Notes: generated by a model not told the origin, from the letters alone. Numbered from the stretch's first letter, positions 6,521 through 16,707 are shown. The stretch: 32,619 nt of DNA from Candidatus Parcubacteria bacterium (GCA_023140775.1 JAGLLA010000004.1:1-32619), one strand, 5' to 3'. Numbers and translations: made by a program.

Positions 6521-9294
6521 TCTTTCATCTCCTCCCAATTGTCCCCCACTTTCATATCAACCACAATTGGTACAGGGAAATCAATTTTCTTGCCATCAAG
6601 TTCGAGATGACTATTTTCCATAATTTCACGAATATGTTTTGTTGCCTCAGGAACATTTTCTTCTTTGATAGAAAATATCAATTCGTCATGAACTTGAAGT
6701 AATGATTCTATCGCATCATTGTTTCTCAAATTATATTCAGTGACCCAATTATCGATCTTGAGCATCGCAATTTTCATAATATCGGCTGCTGCTCCTTGAA
6801 TCGGCATATTGATCGCCATTCTTTCAGCTGAACTACGAATTAATCCATTAGAAGCGTTTATCTCAGGCAAATATCTTCTTCTGCCCCAAATCGTTTCGGC
6901 ATATCCATTCTTGCGAGCATCTTCTTTTGATTTTTCAATATATTTGGCAATGCCTGAAAACCTTTTCATATAATTTTCGATGAACTTTTTGGCCTGATCA
7001 TTTTCAATCCCCGCCGAGCGCGCAAATCCAAAAGTGCTCATTCCATAAATGATGCCAAAATTCAAAGCCTTCGCTGATCTTCTCATTTCAGCAGTCACCT
7101 CTTGAAGCGGAACTTGATTCACTTCGGCTGCTGTTGCATTGTGCACATCAAGATTGTTATTGAAAATTTCTTTCATTTTCTGATCATCAGCTACCATTGC
7201 CACAACGCGCAGTTCAATTTGAGAATAATCTGCTGAAACAAGTTTTCGCCCAGACTCAGCAATAAACGCCTTTCTGATTTTTCTGCCAATTGAAGTTCGA
7301 ACCGGAATATTTTGCAAATTCGGTTCAGAAGACGAAAGTCTTCCCGTAGCCGTAATTGTTTGATTGAAGGTCGTGTGAAGTCTGTTTGTTTTTTTGCTCA
7401 CCAATTTTGGCAAAGCATCAACATAAGTATTTTTCAATTTCACCAATTCCTTATATTCAGAAATAAAACTGATAATAATATGTTCTGTTTTCAATTTTTC
7501 CATTTCTGGAGCGGCGATTGAAAAACCTGTTTTTGTTTTCTTGATCCCTTCTGTTGGCAATTTCATTTTCTCAAATAAGATAGTTGACAATTGCTGAGAA
7601 GAATTTATATTAAAAAACTCATCTCCTGAAAGAGTGTGAATCTTTTTTTCAAGCTTTTGAATTTTTTCTGAGATCTCTCCTGATAGGATCTTCAATAATT
7701 TTACATCTAAACTGACTCCATTTAACTCCATTTTGACAAGCACCTTTGTTATTGGCATTTCAATCTTGCAAAACAGATCCTCCATCCCTTCTTCTTTAAG
7801 TTTCTTTTGCATAATCCGATAGAGCTCAAAAAAATGACTAAGTTTGGCAATTATACTTGCATTTTTGATTTTATTTTCAATTTCTGCCCTGTTCTCAATT
7901 TCTTCATTATTTCGGTGACCCAAATAATCGAAGATAATCTTATCTTTACTATAATCTCTTTTTCCTGAATCAAGAAGATAGGCAGCGAGCATTATATCGA
8001 ATTCCAATCCCCTCACATTGATGCCATGAGAAGCAAGACCTTCAATGTCATGCTTAAAATGATAGCCAATTTTTTTATAATTCTCATCCTCCAAGATCGA
8101 TTTCAATTTTTCAAGCGGTGAATTTTCTGCCAGAACAGAAGTATTGAACAAATTTGGTTTATTGTCCTTCAGAACAAGCGGGATAAAATATATTGGACTT
8201 TTTTCCCAGAGAAAAACAATACCAGTCAAATCCCTTTGAGAAACATCTTCGTTATCGCTCCTTGTTTGAAAAACAAACTTTTTTTGTTTTTGAAGTTTAA
8301 TCAAAAAATCATCTACTTTTTTATCTGTATCCAAAATAATATATTGCACATATTTTTTTTCTATTTTATTTTCAGCTACTTGATTTTGATTATCGCTGTT
8401 TCCATTTTCTTTCTCAATTCTATCCATCAAGCTATAGAACTCCAATTCTCGAAAAAGATTGTTCAATTCTACCTTATTATAATCTCCCCACTTGCAATCT
8501 TCCAAATTATATTCAATGTTCATCTCGCAATCAATCGTTGCTAATTTCTTGCTCATCAAAGCTTTTTCTTTTTCCGCAATTAATTTTTCCTTGATCTTTG
8601 GTTTGATTAGGTCTCGAGTTTTATCTTCTTCGATTGCCTTATAAAGTTTTTCAATTGAACCAAAATTTTGCAAAAGTTCTGTTGCTCCTTTTTCTCCAAT
8701 TCCCTTCACTCCTGGAATATTATCTGAAGGATCGCCACGCAAACCTTTGAAATCTACAACTTGATTCGGAGCAAAACCATATCTTTCAAAGACTCTCTTT
8801 TCGTCATAAATCACTGTGTCTTTGATACCCTTGCGCAGGGTGAAAACCTTGGTATGCTTATCAACAAGCTGTAAAGTGTCTAAATCTCCAGTCACGATAA
8901 TCGTTTCAATTTTGCCACTTTTTCCAACCTGCCTAGCAAGTGAGCCAATCACATCATCTGCTTCAAACCCTTTTTTTTCAACAATAGGAATATTTAAAGT
9001 TTTAACAACTTCTTTGATTCTCGGAATTTGATCATAGAAATCTTGATCAGGTTTTTTTCGACCTGCTTTATATTCAGCATAGATCTGGTCACGAAAAGTA
9101 CCACCCTCCACATCAAAAGTGCAAATAATACAATCGGGCTTCAATTCTTTGATAACTCCCAAAAGAACTGAAGTAAAACCATAAACAGCATTAATCATTT
9201 CACCATTTCGCGTGGTTAGTGGCGGAATTGCATGATATGCCCGATGCATCAACGCATTTCCATCAATCAAAATTAGTCGTTTTTTCCTAGGCAT
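6505..9294 (-). CDS. polA: DNA polymerase I
   Basis: 5' nuclease domain (LILIDGNALMHRAYHA, FEADDVIGSLAR) and polymerase motifs ATGRLSSSEPNLQNIPVR, SADYSQIELRVVAM, RRSAKALNFGIIYGMS, LLQVHDELIFSI. Confidence 0.97.
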   Translation of the reverse strand: MPRKKRLILIDGNALMHRAYHAIPPLTTRNGEMINAVYGFTSVLLGVIKELKPDCIICTFDVEGGTFRDQIYAEYKAGRKKPDQDFYDQIPRIKEVVKTLNIPIVEKKGFEADDVIGSLARQVGKSGKIETIIVTGDLDTLQLVDKHTKVFTLRKGIKDTVIYDEKRVFERYGFAPNQVVDFKGLRGDPSDNIPGVKGIGEKGATELLQNFGSIEKLYKAIEEDKTRDLIKPKIKEKLIAEKEKALMSKKLATIDCEMNIEYNLEDCKWGDYNKVELNNLFRELEFYSLMDRIEKENGNSDNQNQVAENKIEKKYVQYIILDTDKKVDDFLIKLQKQKKFVFQTRSDNEDVSQRDLTGIVFLWEKSPIYFIPLVLKDNKPNLFNTSVLAENSPLEKLKSILEDENYKKIGYHFKHDIEGLASHGINVRGLEFDIMLAAYLLDSGKRDYSKDKIIFDYLGHRNNEEIENRAEIENKIKNASIIAKLSHFFELYRIMQKKLKEEGMEDLFCKIEMPITKVLVKMELNGVSLDVKLLKILSGEISEKIQKLEKKIHTLSGDEFFNINSSQQLSTILFEKMKLPTEGIKKTKTGFSIAAPEMEKLKTEHIIISFISEYKELVKLKNTYVDALPKLVSKKTNRLHTTFNQTITATGRLSSSEPNLQNIPVRTSIGRKIRKAFIAESGRKLVSADYSQIELRVVAMVADDQKMKEIFNNNLDVHNATAAEVNQVPLQEVTAEMRRSAKALNFGIIYGMSTFGFARSAGIENDQAKKFIENYMKRFSGIAKYIEKSKEDARKNGYAETIWGRRRYLPEINASNGLIRSSAERMAINMPIQGAAADIMKIAMLKIDNWVTEYNLRNNDAIESLLQVHDELIFSIKEENVPEATKHIREIMENSHLELDGKKIDFPVPIVVDMKVGDNWEEMKDILTS

Positions 9295-9479
9295 ATATAA
9301 AACTTAATTATGAAGTTATAGTTTATATTGGATCAGAAAATATTATTTTCTTTGGTAATCCAAGTACAGTTCTTTTTTGTAAATTATAAAAAAAGTATTT
9401 TTCTCATTTAAGTCAGACAAAGCTCAAAAAACTAAAATATTAAAAAAGAACCATCTTTATTTTGAAAATTCAGATACCC

Positions 9480-9761
9480 TTAATGACCACCGCCCAATGC
9501 TATGATTATTAAGATAAAAAGAGTCAAAAAAGATAGAATTATACCGACTATGACAGATTTAATTATGCTTTTAGTTAACGAATATACTATTATAAATAAA
9601 ATTAGAAAAGGAACGCTAAAAAAAATTACCGCAGGTCGACCACTTTGAGTCACAAAAAATAATAAAGTAAATATAAAAATAAACCCTACAATACAGTACC
9701 AGAATTTAACTTTTTGATTTATATATTTGTTTATCTTTAAAATACTACTTAAAATTCCCAT
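9480..9761 (-). CDS. Hypothetical membrane protein
   Basis: 93 aa ORF dominated by hydrophobic segments. Confidence 0.5.
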   Translation of the reverse strand: MGILSSILKINKYINQKVKFWYCIVGFIFIFTLLFFVTQSGRPAVIFFSVPFLILFIIVYSLTKSIIKSVIVGIILSFLTLFILIIIALGGGH

Positions 9762-9885
9762 AAATTTTAATTAATTTATTAAATTCATATTTCTATATTC
9801 TATTATAGCTTTTTTCAGCTTTTAGGCAAAAAAAGAAACAAAGGTCACTTCTCTGCTGTCTTGTCTATGCCTTAATAAAAATTAA

Positions 9886-10437
9886 CTAAGTATTTTCAAT
9901 AATATTTATGGGGCTTATTTTACCTTGTTCAATTTCCTCAAGTAATTCCAGGCTAGCTCTTTGCTCAAAACTTTTTCCTACTACTGACTTTTTGTAATCT
10001 GTCAGCATTTCTTTAATTGTTTGAATGGCTAGTAAAGAATATGATTTATAATATATTACAGCTCGAACATCGTTATTCTTCTCTTTTTCTCTAATTTTAT
10101 CCCCTATTATTTTTCGAACAAAATGAATTATCATATAAAGATAATTATCTTTATATTTTTTATATTCTTCAATATTCTCCTCTTCAGCCTTTGTTCTTAT
10201 TCGGTTTATAAATCTTTCTTCGTTGAGTTTTTGTTCAAAAACTTTTTTTACGTTTTTATCATAATCTCCTATAAAGCCAACATGTGTGCCGAATGTATCA
10301 TAATCAACATCATATTGATCAAAACTCACATCGCTTGCTTTTGCTCCTTCTATTTCCTTTATGAATTGTTCAAAATTATTTTTTTCTGTCGTTTCTTCTT
10401 CAGTTCCAGCTGGATGTAAAATTTCATGATTTAACAT
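9886..10437 (-). CDS. Hypothetical soluble protein
   Basis: 183 aa ORF rich in Lys/Glu; no recognised family. Confidence 0.6.
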   Translation of the reverse strand: MLNHEILHPAGTEEETTEKNNFEQFIKEIEGAKASDVSFDQYDVDYDTFGTHVGFIGDYDKNVKKVFEQKLNEERFINRIRTKAEEENIEEYKKYKDNYLYMIIHFVRKIIGDKIREKEKNNDVRAVIYYKSYSLLAIQTIKEMLTDYKKSVVGKSFEQRASLELLEEIEQGKISPINIIENT

Positions 10438-10618
10438 AAATTTAACCTTTTATTTTGCCTACGCTTATAACAGTAAGACAAATTATTAAAATATTATAAA
10501 ACTGTCACAACCTTCAAATCCATATTAAGTCTATTCCTTTTATTCAAAAAAGCAAAAAAGTTATACACAACATTATTAATTTATATTAATGATAACTTTT
10601 TTTAAGATTTGAAATAAA

Positions 10619-10644
10619 AAAAGAAGCAGGGACTATTCCTTGCT
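10619..10644 (-). terminator. Rho-independent terminator for the 10657..10935 ORF
   Basis: Minus strand AGCA-a-GGA-atag-TCC-c-TGCT followed by TCTTTTTTT. Confidence 0.6.
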
Positions 10645-10656
10645 ATGTATTTCATG

Positions 10657-10935
10657 TTAAACCAAATTTTGCAACAATTTCATTGCAAAGGCTAATCCGA
10701 ATTCTTTATCGATTAATTGTCTTAATGACGGTTTTATTTCCTTCTCATTTCTTGCTATTTCCTTTCCTAATTCTGTTAGATATATTAGGTTGCTTCTTAT
10801 ACAGAAAATACCTAATTCTTTCATAAACTTAATTGTATCTTTTTCATGCAGACCAGTACATTCGATTTTTATTCCTTGCTTTTCTTTCGCTTTAAGCATT
10901 ACATCTCTTGCAAAACATAAAATTATCGTAGTCAT
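10657..10935 (-). CDS. Hypothetical protein
   Basis: 92 aa ORF followed by a terminator-like hairpin. Confidence 0.5.
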   Translation of the reverse strand: MTTIILCFARDVMLKAKEKQGIKIECTGLHEKDTIKFMKELGIFCIRSNLIYLTELGKEIARNEKEIKPSLRQLIDKEFGLAFAMKLLQNLV

Positions 10936-11033
10936 TCAACTAACCTTCATTTTTATTTTATACATCATAATAATAAAACAATCCTAGCACATAAGATTTT
11001 TTTGTAAAGAATGTTTTACGATCCTAGAACATA

Positions 11034-11369
11034 CTATTGCAAATCATCTGTGATTTGTTCACTGTTATTACTGTCATTTTTATCATTGTCTTTATCAATG
11101 TCTTTATCATCATTATCTTTATTTGCTTTTTCAAACATTAATTCCAATGTCTCCATTCTTTTCTTTAGTCCATTATGCTCAACCAAATAATGATCCAAGA
11201 GATCGCGGTTCTCAATAACTCTTTCACCGATCAAATCCACATCATTTCTCAAATCCGCAATCTTTTTGTTGATTTCTTCAGTTTGGAAATTATCTTTTGA
11301 TTCGATTCTTCTCTGCAGACTCCCCTCTAATTGATTTAGTTTTCCATCAAGATATGTTTTTGTGATCAT
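11034..11369 (-). CDS. Hypothetical coiled-coil protein with acidic Asp/Asn/Lys-rich tail
   Basis: Heptad-like MITKTYLDGKLNQLEGSLQRRIESKD...; low-complexity tail NKDNDDKDIDKDNDKNDSNNSEQ. Confidence 0.6.
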   Translation of the reverse strand: MITKTYLDGKLNQLEGSLQRRIESKDNFQTEEINKKIADLRNDVDLIGERVIENRDLLDHYLVEHNGLKKRMETLELMFEKANKDNDDKDIDKDNDKNDSNNSEQITDDLQ

Positions 11370-11457
11370 AAATTTTTTTTAATTATTAAACATTGACTAA
11401 TTACAAAAAATCAATATACTAATTATAATCATTGAATAACTACATTCGGAGGAAATA

Positions 11458-11940
11458 ATGAATCTTGTATTTTATTATGTGATTGGAGTTATGATTATTT
11501 TACTCTCTCTTGCATACTACGCAAATACGAAGAATGAGGCCATCTCGTCCATATCGGCGGGTATAGGAACTGGAGTTGTAGGTGTTTGTTTTGTGATTGA
11601 TTACCTGACAGATCATTTGTTGAGTAATTCATTATTAGTATCCACTACTTTAGTTCTAGCAGTTTTATTCCTGTTTAACGGAATCTATCTGATTGGAACT
11701 GGAAATCCGAGAACTTTCATACCCAAGAACGCGATCATACACATTATTCAATTAATAAGTGTGCACGATCAAAAAATAGAAGGTTATCATTTAGTTGTGG
11801 CATCAATTAAAGAAGGAGGTGTATTCACAAAACCAAGGTTATTTAAAATTTCAGAAACAAAATTTAATAAGAAGCCTTATAAAGGTTCTATCTTAAAAGC
11901 TGACAAAATAGGTCATCTACGCCAATATCGAGCAAAATAG
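11458..11940 (+). CDS. Hypothetical membrane protein
   Basis: GGAGG upstream of ATG; about three hydrophobic helices then a soluble tail; terminator after the stop. Confidence 0.65.
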   Translation: MNLVFYYVIGVMIILLSLAYYANTKNEAISSISAGIGTGVVGVCFVIDYLTDHLLSNSLLVSTTLVLAVLFLFNGIYLIGTGNPRTFIPKNAIIHIIQLISVHDQKIEGYHLVVASIKEGGVFTKPRLFKISETKFNKKPYKGSILKADKIGHLRQYRAK

Positions 11941-11942
11941 TT

Positions 11943-11969
11943 AATAACTCATCGAGTTATTATTTTTTT
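11943..11969 (+). terminator. Rho-independent terminator
   Basis: AATAACTC-atc-GAGTTATT followed by ATTTTTTT. Confidence 0.75.
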
Positions 11970-12441
11970 ATTTATCAAAAACGATTTTCCTTGCTCCTTC
12001 GCCGACAACTTCAAATTTCAAATTCAGTCTTAACTTTGGCAGGATTTTTTCAATTCTCTCGGGCCACTCAACAAGGATAATATTATTTTCTCCTTCAATT
12101 ATGTCATCCCAGCCTAGATTCAGAATTTCTTGAGCATCAGAGATGCGATAACAGTCAAAATGGTATAGTGTATATTTCTTGTTAACCTTTTTTTCTGACA
12201 AGTATTTTTTCATAATCAAAAAGGTCGGACTGCTTACGACTCCCTTCACGCCTAATTCTTCAGCGACCCCCTGAGAAAAAGTTGTCTTGCCTCCGCCTAA
12301 ATCTCCATAAAGACAAACCAACCAGTTTGAGTTTTGCCTTTGGTTAATTTCCAACCACTGAGCACAAAGCATTTCTGCAAACTCCTTGGTCTCTGCTGAG
12401 CTATTTGTTGTTATTTCTTTTTTGTTCATATTAAATTTCAT
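11968..12441 (-). CDS. tsaE: tRNA threonylcarbamoyladenosine biosynthesis ATPase TsaE
   Basis: LVCLYGDLGGGKTTFSQGVAEELGVKGVVSSPTFLIMKKY ... LYHFDCYRI ... IILVEWPERI. Confidence 0.93.
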   Translation of the reverse strand: MKFNMNKKEITTNSSAETKEFAEMLCAQWLEINQRQNSNWLVCLYGDLGGGKTTFSQGVAEELGVKGVVSSPTFLIMKKYLSEKKVNKKYTLYHFDCYRISDAQEILNLGWDDIIEGENNIILVEWPERIEKILPKLRLNLKFEVVGEGARKIVFDK

Positions 12442-12519
12442 TTATTTTTTATTAACTTAATTGTACTGAAAAAAACAATTTTAAGCAAAAAAATAAACCT
12501 TTATCCACCCTGGCGACTC

Positions 12520-12547
12520 TTGACATAATTTTTCAATATGGTAAATT
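12520..12547 (+). promoter_or_regulatory. Sigma70-type promoter upstream of the DHH-family gene
   Basis: TTGACA (12520-12525), 16-nt spacer, TAAATT (12542-12547). Confidence 0.5.
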
Positions 12548-12604
12548 AAATAATCAACGAAAGGCTAGTATTCGATTTTTATCTTAACTTAACTTATCAA
12601 TAAG

Positions 12605-13750
12605 ATGGGACTTTCACCAAAAGAACAAATAATCGATCAAATAAGCAAAAGTGAGACGATTTTGCTTTGTACAAGCAAAAATCCCAGTGGCGATGCTTTG
12701 GGCTCAGCTTTGGGCTTTTATATTGCGCTAAAAAAAATGGGCAAAAAAGCGGACATCGTAACTCCAACGGCAATTTTGGAAAAATTCTCTTTTATGCCAT
12801 CCTCAGAACTAATTACACACAAGCTGGAGGGAGCACGTGATTATATCTTTTCTGTCGAGATCAAAAAAGACAAACTGCAACAGCTTAGGTACGAAGTAGA
12901 GGAAAATAAGTTAAAAATATTTATCACAGCAAAAAGCGGAGATTTAAATGAAAAAAATATATCTCTTGAATCTTCAAAATTTAAATATGATCTAATCATA
13001 ATTCTTGGCACCTCAGATCTTGAAAACTTGGGCATAGTCTATGATGACAACTCAGAGCTTTTTTATGACACTCCTGTTGTGAACATTGATAACGATCCTT
13101 CAAATGAATTTTTTGGAAAAATTAATCTCGTTGATGTCACAATGTCTTCAACTTCTGAAATAGTATATAACCTTATTTCAGAGATCGATGAAAAATTATT
13201 TGACGACAACATTGCAACCAATCTTTTAACGGGAATAATTTCAAAGACAGAAAGTTTTCAAAACAAAAACACCACTCCAAAATCATTTTTGACTGCTGCT
13301 GCTTTAATCTCAAAAGGAGCAAACAAGGAAAACATAATCAGATATCTATATAAGACAAAATCAATATCAGTTTTGAAAATAATGGGAACTATCATGTCCA
13401 ATTTAAAATACAACAGTCAATATAAGCTAGGTTGGTCAATTATAAATAGAAGCGATTTTGAAAAAACAAACACAGTTCCCGAAAATCTCAATCTAGTCAT
13501 AAGTGAACTTGCGAATAGCTCTCCTGAGTTTAATTTATTGCTTCTGCTGTATAAAAATAATGGAGTCGTAAATGGTATCATCAATTTTACTGGAAGGATG
13601 GATTACAGTGGTCTGAAAAAATTATTAAAGGGAAAGATAGAAGAAGATCAAATATTTTTCCAAGCCGATGAAACCGAGCTTGATTTGGCTGAAAAAGAAA
13701 TATTGAGGAAAATCAAAGAATACGAGGATAGTATTAATTTAAAAATATAG
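12605..13750 (+). CDS. DHH-family phosphoesterase homologue (NrnA-like), apparently catalytically degenerate
   Basis: Family-like positions SKNPSGDALGSALGFYIALKKMGKK and VVNIDNDPSNEFFGKINLVDVTMSSTSEIVYNLI align with NrnA motifs I and III, but the metal ligands are replaced. Confidence 0.75.
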   Translation: MGLSPKEQIIDQISKSETILLCTSKNPSGDALGSALGFYIALKKMGKKADIVTPTAILEKFSFMPSSELITHKLEGARDYIFSVEIKKDKLQQLRYEVEENKLKIFITAKSGDLNEKNISLESSKFKYDLIIILGTSDLENLGIVYDDNSELFYDTPVVNIDNDPSNEFFGKINLVDVTMSSTSEIVYNLISEIDEKLFDDNIATNLLTGIISKTESFQNKNTTPKSFLTAAALISKGANKENIIRYLYKTKSISVLKIMGTIMSNLKYNSQYKLGWSIINRSDFEKTNTVPENLNLVISELANSSPEFNLLLLLYKNNGVVNGIINFTGRMDYSGLKKLLKGKIEEDQIFFQADETELDLAEKEILRKIKEYEDSINLKI

Positions 13751-13773
13751 TTTAAGCTCCAATATATGATTCC

Positions 13774-13808
13774 AAAACAAGACTTTTTTAGCCTTGTTTT
13801 TTAATTTT
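13774..13808 (+). terminator. Rho-independent terminator after the DHH homologue
   Basis: AAAACAAG-acttttttagc-CTTGTTTTTT. Confidence 0.6.
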
Positions 13809-13948
13809 AATACTTCTGAATTTATGATATAATGAAATCAAATATACGATATGAATTAAACATTATTTATAAATATTACATAATATCATTTCTATAAAGA
13901 CAAAATATTAAAATTTTAATCTCACTATTTATTTAATAATATAATAAT

Positions 13949-15667
13949 ATGCAACACTTAGTTCATGTAAACAATAATGATTCAGATAAAAATACTAAGG
14001 AGTTAAAGGAAAAAGTCCAAGAAGAAACGATTCAAAAGCTACATCATAAAAGCGAAGAAGAGAGAGCAAATGCCATGGCAAACAAATATCACCTTCCTTA
14101 TGTAGACCTAAGTTTGATTCCGATAGATCCGGAAATGGTAAGCATCGTTCCAAAAGAAACAGCCCAAAATGCTAGTTTAGCAGTAATTTATAAGGTTGGA
14201 AAGAAATTAAAAATTGCAGTAAAAGATCCTGAGAATTATGAGACAAATAAAGTTCTTGAAAAGCTCAAGCAGGAAGATAAAATGAATTATACCTTAGTGG
14301 TAGTGTCAAGTGATAGTCTCCGAAAGGCTTGGTTAACTTATGATCTTTCAACAGTAACCAAAAGATTTGAAGATCAGGGTGTTTCTTTGAAAAAAGAAGA
14401 TTTGACTGAATTTGAAAAAGGAATACACAACATCATAGATCTGAAAAAAAGAATTTCTGAAATTAACACAACTGAAATATTTAATATAATTATGGCCGGG
14501 GCCATAAAAACGAAATCAAGTGATGTGCACATTGAGCCTAATCTCGATTATATACGACTAAGATATAGAGTAGATGGTGTACTTCAGGATATAGTCAATC
14601 TTCCCATCAAAGTAAGCAGAACAATAACATCAAGAGTAAAAATGCTTTCTAAAATGAAATTAAACGTAACTGACATTCCGCAAGATGGTCATTTTAGCAT
14701 AGACTTAGAGAATAAATCAATAAATATTAGAGCTTCTATTCTTCCCAGTACTTACGGCGAAAGTATTGTACTGAGAATTCTGTCCGAAGACGCAACAGGA
14801 TTAAAGCTAGACGAACTGGGATTCAATCAGTTCTACATGGAAAAGGTTGAAGAACAATTACTCAAGCCGACTGGAATGCTCTTGGTTACAGGTCCAACTG
14901 GAAGTGGAAAAACAACAACTTTATATTCATTTATTCGCAGAGTTAACCAACCGAATATAAAAATTATTACGCTTGAAAATCCAGTTGAGTATAGACTTGA
15001 AGGAATCTCGCAAACAGAGATCCATGCAGACACTGGTTTAACATTTGCTCAAGGATTAAAAGCTGTGGTGAGACAAGATCCAGATGTAATCATGGTAGGA
15101 GAAGTCAGAGACTCTGAAACTGCTGAGATATCAATTCAAGCTGCCTTGACAGGACATTCAGTGTTTTCAACATTGCATACCAATAATGCCGCTGGAGCCA
15201 TACCAAGACTTTTGCACCTTAAGGTTAATCCGACATTGATTTCTCCGTCAATCAACGCAATCATTGCACAAAGATTAGTGAGAACTTTATGCGAACATTG
15301 CAAAGAAGAATACACACCCGCTCAGGAAACAATAGATAAGATCAAGGAAATATTGTCAAAAATCCCAAGAAACAACAGCATGGAAATACCAAGAGATGTA
15401 AAAACAATATTCAGAAGTTGTGGATGTTCTAAGTGTAATTTCATTGGATACAAAGGACGAATAGGAATTTACGAAATGTTTATATTAACCCAAAATATAG
15501 AGAAAATTATTCTTCACAACACATCCGCATCAGAAGTAATGGAAAAAGCAAGAGAAGATGGAATGATCACAATACAGGAGGATGGAATCTTAAAAGCGAT
15601 TGAAGGAATAACATCTCTTGAAGAGATCAGAAGAGTTACTGGAGAAATATTTTCAAATAAATTTTAA
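13949..15667 (+). CDS. Type IV pilus / type II secretion assembly ATPase (PilB/GspE family)
   Basis: Walker A GPTGSGKTTTLYSF, Asp/Walker B boxes VRQDPDVIMVGEVRDSETAEIS, His box TGHSVFSTLHTNNAAGAIPRL, tetracysteine CEHC...CGCSKC. Confidence 0.95.
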   Translation: MQHLVHVNNNDSDKNTKELKEKVQEETIQKLHHKSEEERANAMANKYHLPYVDLSLIPIDPEMVSIVPKETAQNASLAVIYKVGKKLKIAVKDPENYETNKVLEKLKQEDKMNYTLVVVSSDSLRKAWLTYDLSTVTKRFEDQGVSLKKEDLTEFEKGIHNIIDLKKRISEINTTEIFNIIMAGAIKTKSSDVHIEPNLDYIRLRYRVDGVLQDIVNLPIKVSRTITSRVKMLSKMKLNVTDIPQDGHFSIDLENKSINIRASILPSTYGESIVLRILSEDATGLKLDELGFNQFYMEKVEEQLLKPTGMLLVTGPTGSGKTTTLYSFIRRVNQPNIKIITLENPVEYRLEGISQTEIHADTGLTFAQGLKAVVRQDPDVIMVGEVRDSETAEISIQAALTGHSVFSTLHTNNAAGAIPRLLHLKVNPTLISPSINAIIAQRLVRTLCEHCKEEYTPAQETIDKIKEILSKIPRNNSMEIPRDVKTIFRSCGCSKCNFIGYKGRIGIYEMFILTQNIEKIILHNTSASEVMEKAREDGMITIQEDGILKAIEGITSLEEIRRVTGEIFSNKF

Positions 15668-15692
15668 GTAAATTCACTCAAATTCAATAAAA

Positions 15693-15722
15693 GAACGACA
15701 TTTACACAAAATGTCGTTTTCT
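15693..15722 (+). terminator. Rho-independent terminator after the pilB-like gene
   Basis: AACGACATTT-acaca-AAATGTCGTTTTC. Confidence 0.8.
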
Positions 15723-15777
15723 TGCAGGAGATTATCGCAGACCATGTCCTAAAATATAAAATGTTATTTGACGACAT

Positions 15778-16707
15778 TCATCTATCTTTCATCCTTTCAA
15801 GAGAACTTTCAAGCCAAAAAGATATTTCCGCATTATGACCATCCAGATCAAATGCTTTTTGAAAATTATGAGCAGACATTTCATAGTCCCCTAATATAAA
15901 ACTAGATTTTCCCAAAATTATCCAGGCATCTCTATAGTCGATATCATCTTCTCCGTTTTCCTTTAGTTTGTTCATCGCCAAATATGGCTGATTGATCTTG
16001 TTGTACAAATCAGCGATTAAAATATTTTTATATTTATTATTTTTTATATTATAATAATTCTCGGAAGATTCTTTTAATGTTTTTAGCTCAAATTCATAAT
16101 CATCACTCTTTTTCTCGATCTGTTGAAAAAAAGTATTATATTCAGCGCTATCATAAAAATCAAGTAGTCCTAAATAATACAACACTTCTGAATCATTATT
16201 ATCTTGAAGCAACTGAGAAAAAATATTATAAGCCTTTTCATTCTCGCCTTTTGCTATAAAACTTTTTCCTACTTTAATTCTGACTTGTTTCGAATTTTTT
16301 ATTTGATTCGACTTATTATAATAAGTCATCGCATCAACTATATTTCTCTTTGCATAATAGATATCTCCCATAATTTCATAAGCAATATGATCACTCTTTT
16401 TCTCATTGATTGCTCTGTATATTTCCTGCTCAGCCTTTTCCAGATTACCATGCTCATAAAAGATTGATGCTCTATTGATTCTAGCTTCATACGCAATACT
16501 CCGATTTCCATCTATAGTCAGTGCATACTTATAATTTTTTAGTGCCTCATCATAAATTTTATTATTATAATTTTTATTTCCCAGAAATAAATATGAATTT
16601 GAGACTGTAACTTGCCATTTATAAAATATAATGAGCATCAAAAAAACAAATAAAAGGATAAAAATCATTTTCTTTCTTTCCCTGCTAACATCTATTTTGA
16701 AAACCAT
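15778..16707 (-). CDS. TPR-repeat protein with N-terminal transmembrane anchor
   Basis: N-terminal hydrophobic helix, then repeated TPR-like units (YDEALKNYKYALTIDGN, LEKAEQEIYRAINEK, YEMSAHNFQKAFDLDGHNAE). Confidence 0.85.
   Translation of the reverse strand: MVFKIDVSRERKKMIFILLFVFLMLIIFYKWQVTVSNSYLFLGNKNYNNKIYDEALKNYKYALTIDGNRSIAYEARINRASIFYEHGNLEKAEQEIYRAINEKKSDHIAYEIMGDIYYAKRNIVDAMTYYNKSNQIKNSKQVRIKVGKSFIAKGENEKAYNIFSQLLQDNNDSEVLYYLGLLDFYDSAEYNTFFQQIEKKSDDYEFELKTLKESSENYYNIKNNKYKNILIADLYNKINQPYLAMNKLKENGEDDIDYRDAWIILGKSSFILGDYEMSAHNFQKAFDLDGHNAEISFWLESSLERMKDR

Noticed and set aside
7312-9031. Plus-strand ORFs inside polA (7312, 8236, 8816)
   Set aside because: Antisense shadows of a well-supported polymerase gene.
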